This document shows, piece after piece, positions 26,206 through 34,974 of a DNA stretch of 64,000 nucleotides. The first letter of the stretch is position 1. Every line of letters begins with the position of its first letter. Source of the DNA: Streptomyces sp. TS71-3 (GTDB lineage Bacteria; Actinomycetota; Actinomycetes; Streptomycetales; Streptomycetaceae); the NCBI RefSeq assembly GCF_018327685.1, contig NZ_BNEL01000001.1, positions 4,836,001-4,900,000 of the forward strand, in the 5' to 3' direction. The notes under the pieces were generated by a model. That model saw nothing but the letters and a program-made list of their open reading frames with translations, was not told where the DNA came from and made no database searches. Made by a program: the position numbers and the translations under genes.

Positions 26206-27525
26206 TCAGGCCATCAGACGCAGCGGCTGCTCAAGGTTCTCGACCAAGGCGGTCATCCAGCGAGCCGCGAGGGCGCCGTCGATCGCGCGGTGGTCGACCG
26301 ACACGGTCAGCGCCATCCGGGTGGCCACGGTGACCTCGCCATCCACGACGACGGGTTCGGGCCGGGCAGCGCCGACCGCCAGGATCATCGATTGGGGCGG
26401 GTTGATGATGGCCGAGAACTCCTCGACGCCGAACATGCCCAGGTTCGTCACCGTCAGAGAGCCGCCCTCCAGGTCCTCCTGGCGCAGGGTCCCGGCGTCG
26501 GCCCGTTCGGCGTACGACCTGACCTGCCGCGCGATCGCACTCGGCGCCAGCGCCCCGACGTCCCGCAGGACCGGGGTGACCAGACCGCGTCCGGACGCGA
26601 TGGCCACTGAGACGTCGCTGGAAGTGAAGCGCAGCATGTGTTCATCGGTCCAGACGGCGTTGGCTTCCGGCACGGCCTCGTGGGCGCAGGCGGCGGCCTT
26701 GACCACGAGGTCGTTGACGGAGACCTTGCGCGGTGCGACCTCGTTGAGGCGGCGGCGCAGGCCCAGCAGGTCGTCGATGACGACGGTACGCCTGACGTAG
26801 AAGTGCGGCACCTCCCGCTTGCTCGCGGTGAGCCGCTCGGCGACGGCCCGGCGCAGCCGGCTGTGCGGGACCTGCTCGACACCGGCAGACCACGTCGGCA
26901 CCGCGACCGCGGTGGGCGTCACGGGCGGTGCCGACGGCCCCGTCGGCACCGCCAAGGGGGGCGCCGCCTGCGTCTCGGATGTGGCCTTGGCCCGCCTCGC
27001 CTCCTCGACGGCGCGTTCGGCGTCACGCCGCACGATCCGCCCGTTGGGACCGGTGCCGCGCACGTGGTCGGTGCTCAGCCCGGCCTCCCGCAGGATTCGG
27101 CGGGCCAGTGGGCTGCTGAAGACACGGTCGCCGCCAGCAGGGGCGGCCGGCGGGACCGGCGTGGGCGGGGTGGTGGGCGGTTCCTGCGCCAGGGGGCCGG
27201 TGGCGGGCGGCTCGATCGCCGGCGGTGTGGTCGCGGACGTGACGCCGAGCTCCGCGAGCAGGTGGTCGGGGTCGGCGTCGCGTTCGGCAGGGTCGCCGAG
27301 CAGGGCCATCGGCGCTCCGACCTCGATGGTGGTGCCGTTGGGGACGAGGACGCGCAGCAGGATCGCATCGTTCTCGGCCTCCACCTCGACCAGGGCCTTG
27401 TCGGTCTCCAGAGTGACGAGAGGGTCGCCGGTGGAGAAGGAGCCCTTCTCCGGTACCAGCCATTCGGCCAGGACGGCTTCGGTCGCCCCCGCGGCGACCT
27501 CCGGCACGCGCAGCAGCGTTGCCAT
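26206..27525 (-). CDS. Dihydrolipoamide acyltransferase (E2) of a 2-oxoacid dehydrogenase complex
   Basis: A 439-residue E2. The N-terminal lipoyl domain (residues 1-80) carries the lipoylation motif VTLETDKALVEVEAE; a proline/alanine-rich linker follows; the peripheral subunit-binding domain is at about 135-175 (SPLARRILREAGLSTDHVRGTG); the C-terminal catalytic domain ends with SVDHRAIDGALAARW, containing the active-site His and Asp. It transfers the acyl group from E1 to CoA. ATG 27525 follows AAGGAG. It is 28 bp downstream of the fused E1 gene. No E3 (lipoamide dehydrogenase) lies nearby, so the general E3 would be used. The acyl group is unknown. Confidence 0.92.
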   Translation of the reverse strand: MATLLRVPEVAAGATEAVLAEWLVPEKGSFSTGDPLVTLETDKALVEVEAENDAILLRVLVPNGTTIEVGAPMALLGDPAERDADPDHLLAELGVTSATTPPAIEPPATGPLAQEPPTTPPTPVPPAAPAGGDRVFSSPLARRILREAGLSTDHVRGTGPNGRIVRRDAERAVEEARRAKATSETQAAPPLAVPTGPSAPPVTPTAVAVPTWSAGVEQVPHSRLRRAVAERLTASKREVPHFYVRRTVVIDDLLGLRRRLNEVAPRKVSVNDLVVKAAACAHEAVPEANAVWTDEHMLRFTSSDVSVAIASGRGLVTPVLRDVGALAPSAIARQVRSYAERADAGTLRQEDLEGGSLTVTNLGMFGVEEFSAIINPPQSMILAVGAARPEPVVVDGEVTVATRMALTVSVDHRAIDGALAARWMTALVENLEQPLRLMA

Positions 27526-27553
27526 GTTCTTGCTCCTTGTGACTGGTGTGCGT

Positions 27554-29737
27554 TCAGGAGGACGCGGCGATGCGGCGCAGGGCGGTGACGACTTCCTCGG
27601 TGCGGGCGATGGCCGCCCGCTCCAGGACCTTGCTGATGCTGGGCGAGGCCTCGCCGCCGTGCACCCGCTCGACGGGGGCGTCCAGCCAGTCGAACAGGCG
27701 GCGCTGGATCTCGTCGGCCAGCCGGCCCCCGTAGGACGTGCCGGAAGCGCCCTGTTCGACGACGAGGACGCGGTTGGTCTTCTTGACGCTGGCCTCGATG
27801 GTCTCCCAGTCGAGACTGGCCGCGTCCAGCCATCGCAGGTCGATGACGTCGGCGTCGATCTCCCCGACCTGGTCCAGTGCCTCCAGGCAGTGGTTGACCA
27901 TCGACAGGTAGGAGATGACGGTCAGGTCGCGCCCCTCGCGGCGCAGCGCGGCCTTGCCGACCGGTATGCGGTAGTCGAGATCGGTGGCGGGACCGGTGCC
28001 AGTGGAGGCGTACAGGTCGACGTGTTCGAGCACCACGACCGGATCGTCGCAGGCCAGCGCGGTGTTCATCAGGCCCGCGTAGTCGAACGGATTGGAAGGG
28101 GCGACCACCCGCAGGCCGGGCGCGGTGGTGAGGATGCCCGCCGGGTCCATGGAGTGCTGGGAACCGTAGCCGGTGCCGGCCGCGAGCTTGGAACGCAGCA
28201 CGAACGGCACCGCGCTGCGGCCGCCGAACATGTGCCGGGCCTTGGCTATCTGGTTGAACAGTTGGTCGGCTGCGACCCACATGAAGTCGGCGTACATGAA
28301 CTCCACGACGGGGCGGAAGCGGCCGTCGAGCGCCATGCCGCCGCCGAGGCCCGCGAAGGCGTTCTCGCTGATCGGGGTGCCCAGAACCCGGTCGGGGAAA
28401 AGTTCGAGGGCCCGGCGGGTGGCGCCGTTGGTGCCGCCGCGCAGTCTGTCGACGTCCTCGCCCAGGACGACGATCCGCTCGTCCGTCTCCATTCGGCGTC
28501 CTATGACGTCGCTGACGACGTCGATGAACCTGCGGTCGGCCAGTTCGCCGGAGAAGGTGTCGGCCTCCTCGTAGCGGCTGCCGTCGAGCTCGGTCAGGTC
28601 GCCGCGTATGCCGACGTCGACGAACGCGGTGTCGGGCCAGGCCGAGGCCTTGATCCGCCGTTCGCCGGGCTTGCCGCCGGGCTTGGGTTCCAGGATGTCG
28701 TCGCCGAGTTCACGCATGACCGCGGAGACCTGCTTCTGCGCGGTGGTCAGCTGGCGGGCGGTGGCGAGCTTGCGGCGCAGGACGTGGGAGCGCAGCAACT
28801 CCAGCGGGTCGCGGTCGCGCCACGCCTTCTCCTCGGCCTTGTCCCGGTAGCCGAAGGCGCTTCCGGGATACGGGCCGTTCTGGTGGAAGTAGCGGTAGAG
28901 GTCGGCCTCGACGATGGCCGGACCGCCGCCGGAGCGCATATGCTCCAGCGCCTCGTCCATGGCCAGATGGACGGCGAGCGGGTCCATGCCGTCCACCCGC
29001 CAGGCCGGGATCCCGAAGGCGGAGCCGCGCGCGGACAGCCGGGTTTCGGCGGTGGCGGCGGCGACCGGCGTGGAGACGGCGTACTGGTTGTTCTCGATGA
29101 AGAAGCACAGGGGGACCTTCCAGGCGGCCGCCAGGTTGAAGGTCTCCAGGACCGAACCGATGTTGACCGCGCCGTCGCCGAAGTAGGTGACGGTGACCGC
29201 GTCGGTTCCGGAGGCGCGCTGGTTCCGGGCGAAGCCGGCCGCTTGCGGGACACCGCCGCCGACTATGGCGTTGGTGCCCATGGCGCCGGCCTCGGCCCAC
29301 TGCAGGTGCATGGATCCGCCGCGGCCTCGGCAGAAGCCGTCGGCGAGGCCGCAGATCTCGGCGAGTGTGCGGCGCAGCACGGTGCGGACCTCATCCGTCA
29401 GCTCGGGTAGCCGGTCACTCTTCGCGGGCAGGACATGACCGAATGCTTTCGCCAGGAACTGGTGATGGCCGCGGTGCGAGCCGTTTACGAAATCGTCGCT
29501 GCGCAGGGAGATCAGCGACCCGACCGCGCCGCCCTCCTGGCCGACGCTGGAGTGCGCAGGACCGTGCACCAGGCCTTGCCCGGCCAGTTCCAGGACGTAC
29601 TCCTCGAACGCGCGGATCCACAGTCCCTGGCCGAGCATGCCGAGCAGCAGGCCCGGATCCGCCGCGTCCCAGTCGTCGGCCGAGGTGCGCAGTTCGACCC
29701 AGGGCGCGCTCGGGGTCAGATGTTCACGGCTGGGCAT
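27554..29737 (-). CDS. 2-oxoacid dehydrogenase E1, alpha and beta subunits fused
   Basis: A 727-residue thiamine-diphosphate enzyme. The alpha half (residues ~1-350) has the TPP motif beginning GDGAVNIG and ending FFIENN; the beta half (~385-727) has VLGEDVDRLRGGTNGATR, GTPISENAF and VEFMYADFMW. Alpha and beta are separate genes in most BCKDH and PDH complexes, but fused forms are known. ATG 29737 (MPSREH) is selected for AAGGAGT 4-5 bp upstream; a longer in-frame start at 29824 would overlap the regulatory palindrome. It decarboxylates a 2-oxoacid and passes the acyl group to E2. Divergent from the VOC/GntR genes. Confidence 0.9.
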   Translation of the reverse strand: MPSREHLTPSAPWVELRTSADDWDAADPGLLLGMLGQGLWIRAFEEYVLELAGQGLVHGPAHSSVGQEGGAVGSLISLRSDDFVNGSHRGHHQFLAKAFGHVLPAKSDRLPELTDEVRTVLRRTLAEICGLADGFCRGRGGSMHLQWAEAGAMGTNAIVGGGVPQAAGFARNQRASGTDAVTVTYFGDGAVNIGSVLETFNLAAAWKVPLCFFIENNQYAVSTPVAAATAETRLSARGSAFGIPAWRVDGMDPLAVHLAMDEALEHMRSGGGPAIVEADLYRYFHQNGPYPGSAFGYRDKAEEKAWRDRDPLELLRSHVLRRKLATARQLTTAQKQVSAVMRELGDDILEPKPGGKPGERRIKASAWPDTAFVDVGIRGDLTELDGSRYEEADTFSGELADRRFIDVVSDVIGRRMETDERIVVLGEDVDRLRGGTNGATRRALELFPDRVLGTPISENAFAGLGGGMALDGRFRPVVEFMYADFMWVAADQLFNQIAKARHMFGGRSAVPFVLRSKLAAGTGYGSQHSMDPAGILTTAPGLRVVAPSNPFDYAGLMNTALACDDPVVVLEHVDLYASTGTGPATDLDYRIPVGKAALRREGRDLTVISYLSMVNHCLEALDQVGEIDADVIDLRWLDAASLDWETIEASVKKTNRVLVVEQGASGTSYGGRLADEIQRRLFDWLDAPVERVHGGEASPSISKVLERAAIARTEEVVTALRRIAASS

Positions 29738-29762
29738 GGCACTCCTTGATGCTGCTAGGGCT

Positions 29763-29772
29763 ATGGATCCAT
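29763..29772. promoter_or_regulatory. Candidate GntR operator upstream of E1
   Basis: ATGGATCCAT, a perfect 10-bp palindrome 26 bp upstream of the E1 start, shares its core with the longer palindrome at 29847. Center-to-center distance is 86 bp, one site in front of each divergent gene. Confidence 0.55.
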
Positions 29773-29846
29773 TTTCTACAAGGACACATCGCTTGACGGG
29801 GTCCAATGCCCGTAAACTATGCACTCTGGCATCATGGAAGGCAAGG

Positions 29847-29860
29847 CAATGGATCCATTG
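29847..29860. promoter_or_regulatory. Candidate GntR operator, perfect 14-bp palindrome, abutting the VOC ribosome site
   Basis: CAATGGATCCATTG is a perfect palindrome whose last base is the first G of GGAGG (29860-29864), the ribosome site of the VOC gene. TTGACG at 29793-29798 is a plausible -35 upstream. The GntR regulator encoded two genes down is the probable binder. Confidence 0.6.
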
Positions 29861-29871
29861 GAGGATTTTTC

Positions 29872-30375
29872 GTGCCCATTCCCGGACTGACCCGCCTCGA
29901 TCACGTCGGCTTCACGGTTCCCGACCTGGATCAGGCGCAGGACTTCCTCGTGGACGTCCTCGGGTGCACTTACCTGTACGAGCTCGGCCCCCACCGGGAC
30001 GACGCCGGGAGCTGGATGAGCGAACACCTCGGCGTGGACGACCGCGCGGTGATCCACCGCATCCGCTTCTTCCGCTTCGGCGAGCGCACGCTGTTCGAGG
30101 TCTTCGAGTACGAGGCGCCCGGACGCAACGAGGTGCCGCCGCGCAACAGCGACGTGGGCGGTCACCACATCGCGCTGTACGTCGAGGACCTCGACACGGC
30201 GGTGACCGACCTGCGCCGGCGCGGCCTGCGCGTCCTGGGCGCGCCGACAGCCAGCACCGGCGCCCATGCCGGACAGCGCTGGGTGTACTTCCTGTCGCCG
30301 TGGGGGATGCAGTTTGAGCTAGTGTCCTACCCCGGTGGCAAGGCGTACGACCGCGACCCGGACGCCTTCGCCTGA
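29872..30375 (+). CDS. VOC-family (glyoxalase/bleomycin-resistance) protein
   Basis: A 167-residue vicinal-oxygen-chelate protein of the glyoxalase I/dioxygenase/epimerase fold. The opening LTRLDHVGFTVPDLDQAQDF carries the first metal-ligand His; GGHHIALYVEDLD supplies another and WGMQFELVSYPGG ends the second half with the usual Glu. GTG 29872 is chosen because GGAGG is 7 bp upstream. It is co-directional with the GntR gene 11 bp away and divergent from the E1-E2 genes, so it probably belongs to the same pathway. Specific reaction unknown; isomerase or ring/C-C cleavage are options. Confidence 0.88.
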   Translation: MPIPGLTRLDHVGFTVPDLDQAQDFLVDVLGCTYLYELGPHRDDAGSWMSEHLGVDDRAVIHRIRFFRFGERTLFEVFEYEAPGRNEVPPRNSDVGGHHIALYVEDLDTAVTDLRRRGLRVLGAPTASTGAHAGQRWVYFLSPWGMQFELVSYPGGKAYDRDPDAFA

Positions 30376-30386
30376 CAGGGACGGGA

Positions 30387-31064
30387 GTGTGCGAGGTGCC
30401 CGACAGAGACGGAACGCGGGCCGCCGTGGCCAGCCAGCGCATCGCCGACGGGCTGCGTGACCGAATCCTGTCGGGCGCCCTTCCGCCTGGTACGCGGATC
30501 AAGCAGGACGAGATCGCCGCCGAACTGAGTGCCAGTCGGCTGCCGGTCCGCGAGGCGCTGCGGATTCTGCAGTCGGCCGGCCTGGTCACGCTGCGGGCGA
30601 ACCAGGGCGCCTGGGTCACCAGCATGGACATGCGCGACTGTGAACTCAGCTACAAGATCCGCGAGCGGATCGAGCCGCTGCTGCTGAGCGAGTCCGCGCC
30701 TCGCCTGACCGATGACGACCTCGCCCGGCTGGGTGACCTGCAACAGCGGATCGAACAGACAGACGACGTCGAGCAGTTCCTCGTTCTGGACCGCCGGCTG
30801 CACTGGCTGACCTACCGCCACCACGACGCCGAGGACCTCGCCGCCATCGTCGCCCGGCTGTGGGACACCACCCAGCATTACCGGCGCGCCTTCACGCGGC
30901 TGACCATGACCCGCCGCAGTTGGGTCATCAACGCCGAACACCGCCTGCTCGTCGAAGCGCTGCGAGACCGCGACACGGCCTCCGCGGAACACATGCTGAC
31001 ACTGCACATCCGCCGGACCCGCGAGGAGCTTTCCCGGCATCCGGAGGTGTTCGACGCGGAGTGA
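30387..31064 (+). CDS. GntR-family regulator (FCD subfamily)
   Basis: A 225-residue repressor-type regulator. The N-terminal winged helix spans about residues 17-75 (IADGLRDRILSGALPPG; LSASRLPVREALRILQSAGL); the C-terminal all-helical FCD ligand domain has the family's His-rich features (FLVLDRRLHWLTYRHH; NAEHRLLVEALRDRD; LTLHIRRTREEL). GTG 30387 lies 11 bp after the VOC stop; GTG 30396 is an alternative. Two matching GGATCC-centred palindromes in front of VOC and E1 are its probable targets. FCD regulators usually sense small organic acids. Confidence 0.9.
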   Translation: MCEVPDRDGTRAAVASQRIADGLRDRILSGALPPGTRIKQDEIAAELSASRLPVREALRILQSAGLVTLRANQGAWVTSMDMRDCELSYKIRERIEPLLLSESAPRLTDDDLARLGDLQQRIEQTDDVEQFLVLDRRLHWLTYRHHDAEDLAAIVARLWDTTQHYRRAFTRLTMTRRSWVINAEHRLLVEALRDRDTASAEHMLTLHIRRTREELSRHPEVFDAE

Positions 31065-31165
31065 GGCGGTGAGCCCCGACCTCGTTGGCGGTCGGCCTCT
31101 CCCGGCTCCGGCGGTGGCTGTGCTCACGGCACACGGGCGGCGAATGACCTGCTGCTCGCCTTGTA

Positions 31166-32006
31166 GTGCCGCACCAGGCAAGGCCTGCCGAAAAGCTGCG
31201 CACCGCCCGCGACGACGCGTACGAGACCGTGCGCTGGGTAGCCGGCTTCGACTTCCCCGAGGCAGGCTGCGGCAACGAACTGCTCGCCCTGGCCGAACCC
31301 GGCAGCTACGCCATCGAATCGGGCATCCCGACCGTGATGACCGCGCCCGGCACCGTGGGACTTCCCTCCGACTCCGACCGTGCGCTGCCCACCCGCATCC
31401 TTCCCGTCCGGGAATTCGGCGACCACGTCGTGGAACGGCAGGAACCGCATTCCACAGCTCTGCACGCATTGCTGGACGGCCGCAGGCACCTCACCGGCCC
31501 GCTCCCCGGTACGCCATCAGCGGCCGCTGGCTCTCCCCGGTCGCCCGCGAGGCCGCCCGGAGGCCGGACTGGGCGACCCGGGAGAGGGACTGGTGTGCCG
31601 CAACCCGTACCGCAGCATCATCGTCCGGGCGGTCGAGGTGCTCTACGCGGTGGACGAGGCCCTACGCCTCATCGACACCTACCGGCCACCACCGTGGCCG
31701 CACGCCGCCGTCGCCCCGCGGGCGGGTACCGGTCATGGCGCCACCGAGGCGCCACGCGGACTGCACTACCACCGCTACGGCATCACCGGCGACGGCACGG
31801 TCAACGAGGCGAGCCTCGTCCCACCGACATCGCAGAACCAGGGCGCGATCGAGGACGACCTGCGTCGCCAGGTCCAGCAGCGCCGCGACCACGCTTCGGC
31901 CACGGACGCCGAGCTGACCGCCCTGTGCGAGAAGGCCATCCGCAACCACGACCCGTGCATCTCCTGCTCGGCCCACTTCCCGGACCTCACCGTCGAGCGG
32001 AGGTGA
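31166..32006 (+). pseudogene. NiFe-hydrogenase large subunit remnant (frameshifted, 5'-truncated)
   Basis: Three frames in succession carry pieces of one protein. The first, near 31180-31490, reads ARDDAYETVRWVAGFDFPE and SGIPTVMTAPGTVG. The second, near 31510-31560, reads RYAISGRWLSPVAREAA. The third, from about 31590 to the stop at 32004-32006, reads VCRNPYRSIIVRAVEVLYA and ends with NHDPCISCSAHFPDLTVERR. The DPCxxC-x-x-H motif is the C-terminal Ni ligand pair and processing site of hydrogenase large subunits. The N-terminal ligand pair is absent. At least two frameshifts make it nonfunctional. No small subunit or maturation gene is nearby. Confidence 0.75.
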
Positions 32007-32107
32007 GACGGCCCGGCCCGCCGGCACCTCGTCGATGGGAGTAGGGGGCCGTCACCGTCCCCGGCACGGCCGAGGCCCACCCCCCTCGACACCCATGCCG
32101 GGGATTC

Positions 32108-32959
32108 TCAGGGGTACGACCGTGGCAGCGAGGCGGGCCCTGTCGTGCGATCGCTCTCGCGGTCGGTGCTGATGACCGGAGGACCGGGGAAGCCCGGGGT
32201 CCGCCAGACGTGGCCCGCGCGTGTCATCGCCAGGGCCTGGTGTCCGCTGAGGGACGTGGTCCAGGCACGTGCCGCGTCCCCCATCGCGAAGGCCGCCGTC
32301 GCGTAGGCGTCCGTCAGCGTGAGGTCGGGTCCTGTGAGCGTCAGCGAGAGCAGGCCGGTGGCGGCTTTGCCGGTGTGTGGGTCGAGCACGTGGTGGCCCC
32401 GCTCCGCGGTGCCGGATGTGGCCACTGCGCAGTCCCGGCCGGTGACGACGGCCACCAGCCTGCCGGGGCGGAGCGGGTCGGCTATCCCTATTCGCCAGGG
32501 CATGCCGGGTGCCGGCTCGCCGCGAAGCCGGATGTCGCCGCCGCCGTTGACACAGGTGCGGTGCGCACCGGCCTCGTGCAGGAGGTCCGAGGCCCGGTCG
32601 ACGGCCCAGCCCTTGACCAGGCCCGACGGGTCGAGCCGGTCGCCGGCCGTGTGGCTGAACCACCCGCCGCTGGCGCGCTCTGCCGCCTCGCACAGGCGCA
32701 GCACCTCGGCCACCTCGGGCCCGCACCGCTGCCGGGGCAGTTCGCCGCGGCCGAGCCTGCTGATCACGCTGTCAGGGCGGTAGGTCGAGAACACCTCGTC
32801 CACGTGGTGCAGCCAGGCGACCGACTCCGCCAGGGCGCGGCGCACGGCGAGGGTGACAGGGTCGCGGACATCGAAGGAGAAGGCGGTTCCCATGACGTGT
32901 TCGACGTGGCGCAGACCCGGGCGGCTGGGACCCGGTGTGCGTTCAGTGTGCTCGGGCAC
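32108..32959 (-). CDS. FAD:protein FMN transferase (ApbE family)
   Basis: A 283-residue enzyme that covalently attaches FMN to a Thr of partner flavoproteins. Characteristic segments are VEHVMGTAFSFDVR, DEVFSTYRPDSVISRLGRGE, LDPSGLVKGWAVDRAS, CVNGGGDIRLRG and the metal-site LTDAYATAAFAMG. GTG 32959 is chosen because it overlaps the upstream FMN-binding gene by 17 bp; a longer in-frame start at 33052 would overlap it by more than 100 bp. The FMN-binding protein next door carries the SGASYT acceptor motif, so it is the evident substrate. No signal peptide is obvious. Confidence 0.9.
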   Translation of the reverse strand: MPEHTERTPGPSRPGLRHVEHVMGTAFSFDVRDPVTLAVRRALAESVAWLHHVDEVFSTYRPDSVISRLGRGELPRQRCGPEVAEVLRLCEAAERASGGWFSHTAGDRLDPSGLVKGWAVDRASDLLHEAGAHRTCVNGGGDIRLRGEPAPGMPWRIGIADPLRPGRLVAVVTGRDCAVATSGTAERGHHVLDPHTGKAATGLLSLTLTGPDLTLTDAYATAAFAMGDAARAWTTSLSGHQALAMTRAGHVWRTPGFPGPPVISTDRESDRTTGPASLPRSYP

Positions 32960-33419
32960 CGGCCCGGTCCAGCGCGCTCTGGAGGGATTGGACGTATCCC
33001 TGGCTCGTGTAGCTGGCTCCGGAGACCGCGTCGATCCCGGCGCCCTGGGCATCCAGGGCCTCCCGGGTCAGCCGTGGCACGGCCATCGCCGCGATCTGCC
33101 GGGACCGGGCGGCATCGGTGGGGGTCCGTAGCGCCCTGATGCCGGTGATCCTGCCCTTCACCATCGTCACGGCCACCTGGACCGGCCCGTAGGGGGTGCT
33201 GCTCACCCTGCCCGTGGCGGTGCCGGTCACGGGACTGCGGGAGGCCCGCGACGACCCCGACGACGGGCCCGCACCCGGCGGCGAAGGGGGTGCTGGGGCC
33301 CCCGTCGCCGGTGTGGAGTCGTGCGGCTTCAGTGAGAGCAGCACGATCACGCCCGCCACGGTCGTCACCGTGGTCAGAACGGCTCTGCGCATGGTCGGCC
33401 TTCTCGGCGTCTGCGTCAT
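32943..33419 (-). CDS. Exported FMN-binding domain protein, probable ApbE substrate
   Basis: A ~158-residue protein with one N-terminal hydrophobic segment (VLTTVTTVAGVIVLLSL, signal or anchor), a Pro/Ser/Gly-rich linker and an FMN_bind domain from about residue 75 (YGPVQVAVTMVKGRITGIRAL). The acceptor motif DAVSGASYTSQGY fits the flavinylation consensus in which the Thr is bonded to FMN. ATG 33419 is used, with AAAGGTGA ~12 bp upstream; ATG 33392 with AGAAGG is an alternative. It lies between the ferric-reductase-like gene and apbE. It probably passes electrons outside the membrane. Confidence 0.88.
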   Translation of the reverse strand: MTQTPRRPTMRRAVLTTVTTVAGVIVLLSLKPHDSTPATGAPAPPSPPGAGPSSGSSRASRSPVTGTATGRVSSTPYGPVQVAVTMVKGRITGIRALRTPTDAARSRQIAAMAVPRLTREALDAQGAGIDAVSGASYTSQGYVQSLQSALDRAGARAH

Positions 33420-33464
33420 GGGGGCTGGTGTCACCTTTCGTGGGGCCGGTCCGGGGATGCGGCG

Positions 33465-34826
33465 TCACAGTGCGAAGGACTCGTGGTGGACGCGCCGCCG
33501 CGGCACTCCGGCGCCGCGGAGCGCCTGATGAGCGGCGTGCGTCATGCCGGGTGGGCCACACAGGTACACCTCGCGCTCGGCGATGTCCGGGACCAGCCGG
33601 CGCAGCGACCGGGCCGTCATGGGCAGCGCAGGGCCGCCGGGCTCGTCGACGGCGTAGTGCACCGTCGCATGCCGTGCCGCCGCCACCGCGTCGAGCTCGC
33701 CCCGCAGGGCCAGGTCCTCGGGCCGTCGAGCCCGGTAGATGAGTGTGACCTCGCCCGGGAGTGTCTCGAAGAGCGCACGCAGTGGTGTGATGCCCACCCC
33801 GCCGGCCAGCAGCAGGACGTTCCGGTCGCGCCGACGGCGTGCGGTGAAGGCTCCGTACGGCCCCTCGGCCAGCACTCTGGTGCCGGGTGCCAGCCGTGCC
33901 GCGGCCGCGCTGTGCGCACCGGCAGCTTTCACCGTGATCCGCAGGTGGGTGGGGTGGGCGGGGGCGGACAGCGAGTACGGGTTGGCGGCCCACCACATCC
34001 CGTGGGTCAGGAACCGCCAGCGGAAGAACTGGCCCGGCCGGGCCCGCAGCGCCTCCAGCCGGCGACCGGTCACGTAGACCGACACGACGCCCGGCGCCTC
34101 GGGACGCACCTCGGCGACCCGCAGCCGGTGGCGCAGCGCCTGGCGCACCGGTACGACGAAGCGGTACCAGGCGAGCGCCGCGGCCACCGCGCCGTACAGG
34201 CCGTACCAGGCGAACCGCGCCGGAGGGTCGGACACGAAGTCGGCGCCGTCCGACAACTGGTGCCAGAAGGCGAGGAAGACAGCCAGATAGGTCGCCAGGT
34301 GGAGGTGGTGCCAGGTCTCGTAGGAGACCCGGCGGCGCACGGCACGGGCGGACAGCCATCCGGTCGCGAGCAGGAGCAGGAACCCCGCCGCGCCCTTCAG
34401 GAGGTCGGGGTAGTCCAGGATCAGCGTGGTGGCCTGGCTCACGACGTCCGTACCGGACGTCAGCGCGTACCCCCACACGATGAGCAGCACGTGGGCCGAG
34501 GCCAGGCAGACGGTGTAGCGGCCGCCCATGGCGTGCCAGCGTGCCAGCCGGTCGGTGCCGATCGCGTGGTCGAGCAGCGGCACGCGCGCCATGAGCAGGA
34601 GGAGCACGGCACAGGCGTATCCGGCCAGCAGCCCGGTGATTTGGCCGGCGCCGGTGATCCAGTCGCCGGCTCCGGTCACTGATCCGGTGTGCCGCCACCA
34701 CAGCGCCAGGACCGCCGCCGTGCCCACCGCGATCAGCAGCCGGACCAGCGCCGGGACGAGGCCCGGCAGGCGCCCGCCGGGCCGCTGCTCGTGGGGTGTG
34801 ACGGGCCCCGCCGTCGTCATCGTCAC
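33465..34826 (-). CDS. Ferric-reductase-like transmembrane protein with ferredoxin-reductase-type FAD/NAD domain
   Basis: A 453-residue flavocytochrome-like membrane protein. About six hydrophobic helices occupy residues 20-230, with heme-type histidines in RWHAMGGRYT, SAHVLL and YETWHHLHLATY; a soluble part follows, with FAD-binding NPYSLSA, NAD-binding LLAGGVGITPLRAL and the late CGPPGMTHA. It would take electrons from cytosolic NAD(P)H to the membrane exterior, presumably to the FMN-binding protein. GTG 34826 has AAAGGAAGG just upstream; ATG 34820 is an alternative. Divergent from the two-component system at 34975, whose repeats lie in the shared promoter gap. Confidence 0.9.
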   Translation of the reverse strand: MTMTTAGPVTPHEQRPGGRLPGLVPALVRLLIAVGTAAVLALWWRHTGSVTGAGDWITGAGQITGLLAGYACAVLLLLMARVPLLDHAIGTDRLARWHAMGGRYTVCLASAHVLLIVWGYALTSGTDVVSQATTLILDYPDLLKGAAGFLLLLATGWLSARAVRRRVSYETWHHLHLATYLAVFLAFWHQLSDGADFVSDPPARFAWYGLYGAVAAALAWYRFVVPVRQALRHRLRVAEVRPEAPGVVSVYVTGRRLEALRARPGQFFRWRFLTHGMWWAANPYSLSAPAHPTHLRITVKAAGAHSAAAARLAPGTRVLAEGPYGAFTARRRRDRNVLLLAGGVGITPLRALFETLPGEVTLIYRARRPEDLALRGELDAVAAARHATVHYAVDEPGGPALPMTARSLRRLVPDIAEREVYLCGPPGMTHAAHQALRGAGVPRRRVHHESFAL

Positions 34827-34871
34827 GAGACCTTCCTTTCTGTGGAGGTCCCGCACAGCGTGACAAACCTC

Positions 34872-34928
34872 CCTCTGAGGATCCTCTGAGAGCCGAGGGG
34901 ACCGGCAGACTCAGAGGGAACTCAGAGG
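34872..34928. promoter_or_regulatory. Mirrored pair of 11-bp-phased direct repeats, probable response-regulator sites
   Basis: CCTCTGAG occurs at 34872-34879 and 34883-34890; its complement-type CTCAGAGG occurs at 34910-34917 and 34921-34928. Each pair has the 11-bp phase typical of OmpR/PhoB-type tandem boxes, and the two pairs point toward the two divergent genes. A similar pair lies at 37838-37856. Confidence 0.7.
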
Positions 34929-34974
34929 AAGGGAGCGACCGGAGCCGTCGGCGGCGAGGCATGCTGGACGCATC

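Noticed and set aside
26819..29410. 863-codon plus-strand frame opposite E1/E2
   Set aside because: It is low-complexity, without family motifs, and opposite well-defined E1 and E2 genes.
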